Part shown: piece after piece, positions 56,159 through 64,000 of the stretch | Layout of the letters: each line of letters opens with the position of its first letter | How positions within the stretch are numbered: the stretch's first letter is position 1 | Notes under the pieces: generated by a model | The model's input: the letters and a program-made list of their open reading frames with translations, nothing else | Databases searched by the model: none | What the model was told of the DNA's origin: nothing | DNA from: Thinopyrum elongatum | Taxonomy: Eukaryota; Streptophyta; Magnoliopsida; Poales; Poaceae | Direction of reading: 5' to 3' | DNA: 64,000 nucleotides | Assembly: GCA_011799875.1 (NCBI GenBank) | Contig: CM022302.1 | Location: forward strand, 53,975,410-54,039,409 | Translations under genes and position numbers: made by a program

Positions 56159-56504
56159 AGTCTCGTGCACAAGCTGTCTTACGGGACGCATCTGAAACAA
56201 GGAGTGCAAGATGTCAAACGACAGTGTGAGAAGCATAAGATAGCATTGGAAGGAAATGCTTGCAGATAATCCAGCTCTCCGAGTGAATGTGAGCACGAGA
56301 CCCTAATGTTAGAGTTAGCAAAACTTTAACCCGAATAGAAGAGAGATCAGAATCCCAGAGTATGGAAGAGGAATAAAGGATCCTAATACCACCCATTGGC
56401 GACGTGGGCCTATAAGCCATACAGCCAAGTTAGTAAAACAGATTTTGAAAGACTAGACTCAACTTCGGCCAAGGAGTTGGAAAGGGGAATTCCTACAGGC
56501 AGTC

Positions 56505-56517
56505 GGCTTTGATACCA
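56505..56517 (-). other. Primer-binding site of the Gypsy element
   Basis: Minus strand TGGTATCAAAGCC, three bases from the LTR end at 56521; complementary to initiator tRNA-Met, with one difference (A for G) from the usual TGGTATCAGAGC. Confidence 0.9.
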
Positions 56518-56520
56518 ACT

Positions 56521-59500
56521 TGTGACGCCCCTGACTTAATCGTGCGCTAATCATACACGCAAATCTACACAATCAAGCCTAAGGACTCACGGAAGATATC
56601 ACAACACAACTCTAAACACAAATAAAAGTCATACAAGCTTTATATTACAAGCCAGGGGCCTCGAGGGCTCGAATACATAAGCTCACGTACAAGCGTTAGC
56701 GGAAGCAACAATAATATCTAAGTACAGACATAAAGGGGAAACAAGTTTGCCTTAAGAAGGCTCAGCAAAACAACGATAACTAGATCGAACGGCGCAGGCC
56801 TCCTGCCTGGGAGCCTCCGAAACTACTCCTGGTCGTCGGTCTCCACGTAGTAGTAGGCTCCACCGGTAGGGTCGTAGTAGTCGGCGGCGGGAGCAGCTGG
56901 CTCCTGGGCTCCGTCATTTGATCACAGCAATCGGGTAAGGGAAAAAAAAGGAGCAAAGCAACCATGAGTACTCAAACAAAGTACTCGCAAGACTTACATC
57001 AGAACTATTCTATTTATGGAACGGATTCAAAAGGGAGGCTGTATCTGTGGACTAGACTGCAGAAATGCCAGAATAGAGGGGAAGGCCTAGCCTATCGAAG
57101 ACTAGCAACTTGCAGCATCTTGCAGCATTAGAAGAGTGTAGATTAGCATAATATGGTATGGTAGCAACAAGTATAAGTAACCAAGCCCAGAGATCCTTTC
57201 CCGACTCCCTGCGTGAAAGCGATCCCGGAGCCAGCATTTTATCAAGTTCACTAGTATCCAGTTCTGTAGTAGATCAGGATACTCTCTGAGCATCCGTTAC
57301 CGTGGACACGTCTATTCGAACAGATATACTTCCCTGCAGGGGTGCACAAACTTGCCCAACATGCTCGATTACCTCTGGCCGGACACACTTTTATCGGGTC
57401 ATGCCCGGCCTCGGCTGATCGACACGCTGTAGTCCTACCTAGGCTCGACAGAGAGGCCATCACGCCGGTCTAACTCCTAAATGTGAAGGGGTCATGGACC
57501 AATCATCCTTCGCAATCCTGCGCATTGCGAACGCGGCCGGTGAGCAGACCTAGCCCTCTTATTACAAGCGCCGGCTTTCCCAGTCCAACCCAGCGTGCAC
57601 CACTCAATTGCTGACATCTGAGAGCTTTCGGAAGAATCGTACGACGCCAAGTGCCCATACTTATTCCCGCATGGTGGTTAGTGCGAAAAGGCCAGAGGCC
57701 TACTCAGATCACATATCCTAACCCGTTTGTGCTCTGGGAGCTCGCGGTGACAATCAGTGATCCACGATCTGTGGTCCCGTCGCCCCGTCATGTGGAATTA
57801 CGACAAGGGCCAGGAACGACCGGCCGTGCCATGTATTTATCTCGCGGGTACCCTCACGGTCAACCCGACTCCACATTTCTCGCGGGTACCCCTCAGGGTC
57901 GACCCGCCTCCAACAAGGTACTGTAGTAAAAGTGAAGGTATCCGTGTGTTCATCACATCAAGGGGAATCCGAGGAATCACCCTCGATGGATTCCTACTCG
58001 ATGTAATCCGTCAAGGAGAACCAGGAGGAATCACCCTCGATGGTCCACACTTGGGGTTACATGACAGAGTCATCATCGGGAAGGCGAGAGCGAGGAATCA
58101 CCCTCTGCAATCACCACCGATGTGCTATACTATAGAGATATCATCAGGAGTGCAGTACAAGGTATCACCCTCGGCACTCGATAGTAGCCCTGCAAAGTCG
58201 TACAACTAAGGGCGGTGTGTGGTGATGTGTCGGTCTCAGCAAGTCGATCCCAAAGATCGGGGTGCCAGTAATAAAGTAGGGCAACAGGAACAAGGGTGAG
58301 GGGGTCACTGATGGATCACTAACCAACCTATTCTAACCAGTTTAGGATGACATATAAAGTAACAATAGCAGGTTAAAAAAACAGGCTATGCATCAAAATA
58401 GGAGCAATCAATGACAGTAGCAAATTCTAATGCAAGCATGGGAGAGAAAGAATAGGCGATATTGGAATGATCAAGGGGGTTTGCTTGCCTGGAAGCTCTG
58501 GTCGTCAGGGGCGTAGTCGTACTCGGCAGCAGCGTCGCTCTCGGGGTCAACTGGAGAGAAGAGAGGGGAATAAACAATAAATAAAAGCAAACAATGCGAC
58601 AAAGATGCATGATGCATGGCAATGGCAATATGGTGTGCTGAGGATGAGCGAATGCAGCACTACAAAACGTTGCATACGGAGCGGAAAAAAAGATTAGGGA
58701 TATTTTCTTTCCCGGCCTTTAGAGGCAGTTATCGGTATGACTTGAAATGGAGGGGCAGGTTCCATTTTGTGGTGGTGTTGGGGCATGGTGAGGGTGACAA
58801 AAACAGCTACACGAAGGCAATATTTCAGGTTCATCTCCTTTTTTCTTTCTGATCAACTTTTTTTGATCCGAGCTACGTTTTTTAATTTTCTTCTATTTCT
58901 ATGATTTTTCAGAGTTTTATTACAAAAATTCTGAAATTGTTTTTAAATTAATATTCGACACGGAAAAGAAATATATGTCCATCAGTCAACCTGACCTTTG
59001 ACTGGCAATCTGATAGGTGGGCCCGTCTGCATAGAACTAGTTAGTTTAAACATACAGAAGATTAAGTTAACTAATTAATCTAATAGCTATGGTCCCCACT
59101 GTCAGTGATTGAATTATTATCGAATTTAATTAACAGAATATTTAGCAGTTTTATTGTATTTTTTAACAAATGTTTAAAATGTGCGGGGCCGCAATGTCAG
59201 TGGCTCCCCCCTTGGCCTGCCTAGTCAGCCATAGTTAACTGGTCACCCAACAACTGGGCCCCTGCTGGGCCCACTGTCATGTCACATAGGGAGAGGTCGG
59301 CCACTTGGCGCCACCGTCCGGCCGCCCGTCCGGGAAGCAACTCCGGCGGACCAAAACGCGCGGCGGCGCGTACGGGGGTGGCCGGAAAGCCACACGCACA
59401 GGAGGTCCGCGGGGGCCGTGGTTGGGGTGGGCCGTTTCGATGCGCGGCCTCGACTTCCGCGCGCATATGAAATGGGGAGGGAGGCGACGAATGGCGCCGG

Positions 59501-60829
59501 GGACCGACCAGAACGGCGCCGGTGGGACGGCAAGCGGCGCCGATTTCGGGCTTGAGGGGCGCGCGGCTACACAAACAAACACAGCTCGTTTGTGAGCGCA
59601 CTAACTGCTGGGCGGCACCCTGCGACTCAATCCAAGGAGCTCGCTATGGGGGCTGTGGCGGGCTGGCCACAGAGGCTCTGTAGCGTTGCGTTTGCGGCAA
59701 TGGCGGCGAGCAGCAAAGAAGAGAACAGAAGGGAAGCGGAGCTCACTGCGGGAAGCTGTAGGGGAAGCAGCGGGCCCCTCGGGGAAGGTCCTGTGGTGGC
59801 ATATCGGCGGCGGCGTCCCCGGGTGCCCCGAGGAAGGAAAGACGCGTGGACGACCGCTGCGGTGGCGTCCCCGACTCCGTTGATCGGTTCAGATGAGCCG
59901 TAGCCGAGGGGGCGGCGAAGCGATTTGACATTGAGAATGGCGGCGGGGCGCAAGTCGCGGTGGCCGCGAGCTGCACGCGTGGCGAAGCCGGCGTTGTTTT
60001 CGGGAAGAGGAGGAGAGCGCGGGGAGAGAGAGAGAGGGAGCGGGTTAGTGGTTTGTCCTCCGGGGCGAGGGGGGTCCCCTAACCCCTCCATAGGCCTCTG
60101 TTAGCGAGCCCGTTTTCCTCATTCGAGCACAGGAAAGGGGGCCCCCGGGCTGCGGAAGTGCGCTTCGTGATTCTTGTTTGTTGCCCTTCCTAGCGGGGGT
60201 GACGCACGGACGTTTTATTGTTCTTCCCTCTCTTCTCTCTAAGCCGGGAGTTAGGGGAGACCCCCGGTCCTGGGCCCTTGGGCGGGCACTTGTAGCCCAA
60301 CATCTTTAGTCACAGTTGCTTCGGCCTTTTTTTTTTTCTCTTTTTTTTTTCGCTTTTTTTTTGCCTGTTTATATTTTTTTCCACAACTGTTTTTGCATTT
60401 TATTTCAAACCATCAATGACTACGAAAAATAACCATGTGGGCTCAAAATTGGTTTTGTTTAGGGCCATATTCCCTCACCGCCCCAAAAAAGTTTGGGTGC
60501 AATATATCCATTGAAATTTTTCATAATTGATGGCAATTTAAATGCTAACTTGGCAACTTGTTTTCCATGATGTAGAGTCATCTAGGAATTAGGTGATGTT
60601 GTTTTTCATGAACATAATAGTTTTATGGAATATTTGCTACAGAAAAACTGAACTATTTAGTTTCCAATAAATTTGACAACTTATTTTTGTTTTTTATTTA
60701 TATTTCCACCTCATATTTGAATTTCAATTGAATGGGAATTTGAAATAGATATGAGCAAGCATGTAATTGGATGATGACTTGGCATGAAGTAACCAGATGC
60801 TCACTGTCTCATCTACATCGGGTGCTACA
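56521..60829 (-). repeat. 5' LTR of the Gypsy element (right)
   Basis: From TGTGACGCCCCTGACTTAAT at 56521 to GGGTGCTACA ending 60829 in plus-strand view; 4309 bp. Up to about 58600 it differs from the left LTR mainly by substitutions. Beyond that, small insertions and homopolymer expansions accumulate and it becomes ~300 bases longer. Confidence 0.85.
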
Positions 60830-61635
60830 GGATGCTTGGTCGGGTGAGCGCTACCTCGTTCCCTTACGGCACATCGTGTCCCGGGTGGCATGAGGTGCTT
60901 CTCATTCCCCGTGTCACGTGTTCGGTGGTGGGCCGGATCTGGCTGGGTGGTTGTTGCAAGATCCAATCCAGGGCGTGGCCATGGTGGGGAGCGCTGGTGG
61001 GGAGAGAGAGATGGGGACGAGAGGGGAGACTGGAGCGCTTGGATCAAAGGTGATGAGCAGACGAGAGCAGAGAGCTCTCCTCTCTCTCTCGCTCTCTCTC
61101 TCTTCTCTCTCGCTCGTCTCTCGCTCTCGTCTTCTCGCTCCCTCTCTCCTCTCTCCTCTCTCTCTCCTTTTCCGCTCTCCTCTCCTCCCGCTCGCTCTCT
61201 CTCTCTATCTCTCTACTCTTCTCTCTCTCTCGCTCTTCGCGTAGCGCTCGCTCCGCGCGCGCCTCTCTCTCTCTCGTCTCTCTCTCGCTCTCTCTCTCTC
61301 TCTCCTCTTCTCTCTCTCTCTCCTCTCTCTCTCTCTCCTCTCTCGCCGTCTCTGCCTCTTTCTCTCTTCTCTCTCTCTCTCTCTCTCTGCCTCTCTCTCT
61401 TCTCTCTCTCTCTTCCCTCGCGCTCGCGCGCACTCTCGCTGCGCTCTCGCTCTCGCGCAGCGCGAGCTCGGCTCTCTCCTGTTTTTTTTTTCTCTGTCTC
61501 TCGCCTCTGTGCGCCCTCCCCCCTTTTCTTTCCCTCCTTGTTTTTTCGTGTCCTCCCCGAGGGTACGTGTTCCGCGCCTTCCTATAAACTGTTCTCTGGC
61601 CCACGTGCCATTTTGCACTGTTGACCAGGGCAAAA
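60830..61635. other. Junction region with TC-rich block
   Basis: 60830-61060 has no match elsewhere in the window that I can see. 61070-61495 is a TC-rich low-complexity block. 61500-61635 leads into a third copy of the Gypsy LTR starting mid-sequence. Long Ser/Arg/Leu-rich ORFs here (60890-61624 and its minus-strand counterpart) are products of the TC repeat. Confidence 0.6.
61070..61495. repeat. TC-rich microsatellite block, ~425 bases
   Basis: Imperfect (TC)n with CGCTC interruptions. The left LTR has only a short GA run (50003-50028) near the corresponding area and on the opposite strand. Confidence 0.9.
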
Positions 61636-62138
61636 TGGAATGGACGATGCGTTTGTGGCTCCCGGCTCCCGGTTTGATCGGTGAAGATGATGTAGCCGAG
61701 GCCGGCGAAGCGATTTGACATACGGTCGGCGAGGGCGCACTCCCGGGCGGTGGTGGCCTGCGAGCGTCATGGTGGCTAAGCCATGGTGGCCTTTTCGGAT
61801 AAAAGGGAGGCAGAGCCACGGGAGTGAGAGAGATATAGAAGAGAGAGGGAGTGGGTTATGGTTTTGTCCTCGAGGAGGGCGAGTGGGGGTCCCCTTATCC
61901 CTCCAGAGGCTCACTGTAATCGAGCCCGTTGTCGAGCAGCAGGAGAGGGGGGGGGGGGGCGGCTGCTGGAGGTGGCGCTCGCGCGGTTTGTTTTTTGACT
62001 GCGACATAGAGAGATGAGATATAGTGGGAATGATAGGGGATAACCTTTTGGTTGGGCTGGGCCGGGCACTGTAGCCCCCACAGACTTTAGTGGCACACAT
62101 TGGGCTTCGCAAACGCCCTTGTTTTTCTCTTTTCCTTT

Positions 62139-62172
<34 letters not shown>

Positions 62173-62737
62173 CTTTTAATTTCCACACTTTTTTTCTTCC
62201 ATTTTTATTATATTTATTTATTTTTCAAATCTAAATCATCCATGACCTTATGAAAAATATGCAGTTGGGCTAAAAAAAACAAAATTGGTATGCATAATTC
62301 CTCACTCTTCCTCACTGCCCCAAAACCAAAAAGTTTTTGGGTGCAAAAATATAATTCCCGTGGAATTTTTTCCATAAAGGGAATGGCATTTAAAAAAAAA
62401 AAAAAAAAAAATAAAAAAATGCTGACTTGGCACATGTTTTTTTCATGATGTTATTAGAGTAATCCTATGAGCTTTAGTGATGTTGTTTTCTTCCTGCCTG
62501 ACAAACATCGTTATGGAATATATTATTTGCTAACACAACATATGAACTATTTAGTTTATCCTCCAAATTTGCAACAAAACTTTTATTTTCACCTCAGATT
62601 TTGAGGAAATTTCAAATTGTGATGGGAATTTGAAAATGATATATGTATCAAATGTGACGAGCATTGTAATTGATGATGGCCTTTGGCATGATTACAGATG
62701 ATCACTGTGCCTCATTTACATAGGAGAGGGTGTTACA
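61636..62737 (-). repeat. Third, partial copy of the Gypsy LTR
   Basis: Matches the left LTR from about 49840 to 50706 (GACGATG...GGCTCCCGGCTCC, GTGAAGATGATGTAGCCGAG, and onward to GGGTGTTACA at 62737), but with many 1-10 base insertions and expanded homopolymers, including T30 at 62141-62170 and A19 near 62392. Confidence 0.85.
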
Positions 62738-64000
62738 ATTTCTCCTCCTACTAAAAGAAATAATTCTCGATCCCGAGAATTCGGGGGGGTGTTGAAAGAG
62801 GCGGAGGAGTAGGGGGGGTGTCGGGGGGGGGGGGGTGATGACGGAGCCTAGTGTTTTTCAGGAGGTAGAAGGAAGAAGATCGGGGTATTCTCGTGAAAGA
62901 CTGATCCTACTCACGTTCCTCCCACGTGGCTTCAATCATCTTCAAGTAATGATTCGAAACCTACTCTCTCACTTTGAGGAACTTGATTGCTTCTGACGAA
63001 GTCCGATCTAATTCAGCTTATCAAGAATGGCCGGATCGTCTTACTCCTTATTACGAAAGATCATCTTGCAGTCGAGCATCTCATGATCCCCTACATGGGC
63101 GGAGATTCCTTGATGAAGCAACGGCGAAGTTTTGTGACACAGGGAAAGACGTTGTGGATGTTTGAGAGAAGTGAGGAGGCAACCAATTTTATAATAAGCC
63201 ACCTCTCCACGTCTGGCGAGAATGCGGAAAGGACCGATGTAGCGGAGCTAACTTGCCCCTTGGATTCCCAAACCGATGAGTGCCCTTCATAGGAGTGAAC
63301 AGCATTAAGCTTTTGCCCTCACCTGGTTGATTATTTTCGATCCCCAGGTTTACCGATCATAATTGCTCGTTCCTTCCTTCTTCTCTGGCGGACCTTTTTT
63401 TCTCTGGGTCGCCTTGAGATTTTATCGACAATACGGACTTGCCTCTTCAGCTTGTTGGATAATTCCAAGGACTCATGAGCGGTCTTTCGCCCAGTTTTCT
63501 CCCCTTTCCTGACCCAATTCAGAGGGGTTCGACACTTACGTCCCATATAATACCTCCGAAGGGGGCCATCTTCAGCTGTTGATATAGCTGTTGTTGGTAT
63601 TAGAATTCGGCATAGCGTGAGAGATCCTTCGTCCTCCCACTTTTTTTTTTGCTTTGCGTTTGTTTTTTTTTTTGTTTATTGTGTTGTGCTTTTTCCAACG
63701 AGATGACAACATATAGGGCATGCAGCGGATATAGTTGAACGTGTTGGCTAATCTTGCAGTATTCTTCAAAGTTTATCTTCGAAAAAAGGCATCAAGCACT
63801 TTTACTTCACTTGTTTCAACTTGCCTGGTGGGACTGGGGGGTTGGTAAGGTGGGTGTGGAACGGTGGTGGGGTAGTAAGCAGAAGCTACAGGTTTTTATG
63901 ATGATTAGGTTGCCATACTTGTGGTGGAAACTAATGCGGCTGGGGGGGGGCCCGGTGGGGAACGTTTCTGAGGGTGAAAAGGCTTTGCCACGTCGGGGTG
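62738..64000 (-). pseudogene. Third, partial copy of Gypsy pol 3' end
   Basis: Follows the LTR copy with the same polypurine tract and integrase/chromodomain sequence as about 50707-51600, again riddled with indels. It includes ~90 extra G-rich bases at 62785-62862. It shares individual lesions with the first copy, for example the TATTAGAATTC change at 63599 that makes a stop at 51402. No frame is sustained. It runs off the window edge. Confidence 0.8.

Larger units (their letters stand above)
46715..60829 (-). mobile_element. Gypsy (chromovirus-type) LTR retrotransposon, decayed
   Basis: A 14.1-kb element on the minus strand: 5' LTR 56521-60829, primer-binding site 56505-56517, an extra ORF (55442-56158), gag and protease, RT/RNase H, integrase with chromodomain, polypurine tract near 50707-50720, and 3' LTR 46715-50706. 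Order RT-RNase H-integrase is Gypsy order. Long LTRs (~4 kb), an initiator tRNA-Met site and a C-terminal chromodomain fit the Tekay/Del clade, by inference. Every ORF is broken. Flanks give only a weak duplication (AGATG/GGATG, 4 of 5, if the LTR edge is taken two bases in). Confidence 0.9.

Noticed and set aside
60890..61819. 244-codon and 204-225-codon Ser/Leu/Arg- or Glu/Arg-rich ORFs
   Set aside because: Translations of the TC/GA-rich block; any frame remains open there.

Overview
The window looks like intergenic DNA from a large grass genome of the wheat/barley tribe (Triticeae). The basis is its content: nested LTR retrotransposons with a TGGTATC-type primer-binding site, Stowaway MITEs with CTCCCTCC termini, 5S-rRNA-like sequence of the Cassandra type, and a grass-type GRF zinc-finger gene. 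Species and chromosome cannot be told from the sequence. Almost everything here is mobile or decayed. No intact ordinary host gene is certain; the two recognisable host-type genes (a GRF zinc-finger protein and an LRR receptor kinase) are both damaged.

Layout. 1-344: part of an LTR (family A) on the minus strand. 345-1142 plus 15764-15829: the end of another LTR (family B), split by a complete 14.6-kb Copia retrotransposon at 1143-15763 with ATCTC target-site duplications. That element has Sirevirus features: a long gag with a zinc knuckle and coiled coil, a full pol, a third large ORF after pol, and several polypurine tracts. I count one frameshift in pol and one stop in ORF3. 15830-17264: 155-bp tandem repeats and a CACTA-like end. 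17265-19080: GC-rich repeats and LTR debris. 19561-19816: Stowaway MITE. 20112-20804: unidentified coding fragment. 21257-21730: GRF gene. 21823-25000: retroposon-like insert, a ~110-bp tandem repeat, and an AT-rich array between two diverging tRNA-like sequences. 25300-34470: retroposon-like units, a family A solo LTR (25986-26466), an AT-rich DNA element, and a 611-bp hAT-like element with a perfect 8-bp duplication (29052-29662). 34838-43170: a probably transcribed, intron-rich or non-coding locus with a tiny Stowaway (36814-36894) and 5S-like repeats. 43175-46030: broken non-RD LRR receptor kinase cut by an LTR. 46715-60829: decayed chromovirus-type Gypsy element on the minus strand with ~4-kb LTRs. 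60830-64000: a TC-rich block, then a third, indel-ridden copy of the same Gypsy sequence that looks like an assembly problem.

How it fits together. The parts form an insertion history, not a pathway. The Copia element is young: its LTRs differ at about 18 sites by eye. The Gypsy element is old or decayed, with stops, frameshifts and a 26-bp duplication. The most unusual signals are: a TATA box with a host-like leader inside the Copia element ahead of ORF3; a possible gag-pol intron; eight GAAGACTT motifs in each Copia LTR; the ACCGAA-rich hAT element; and the paired tRNA-like sequences. I saw no CRISPR array, operon or other prokaryotic feature.
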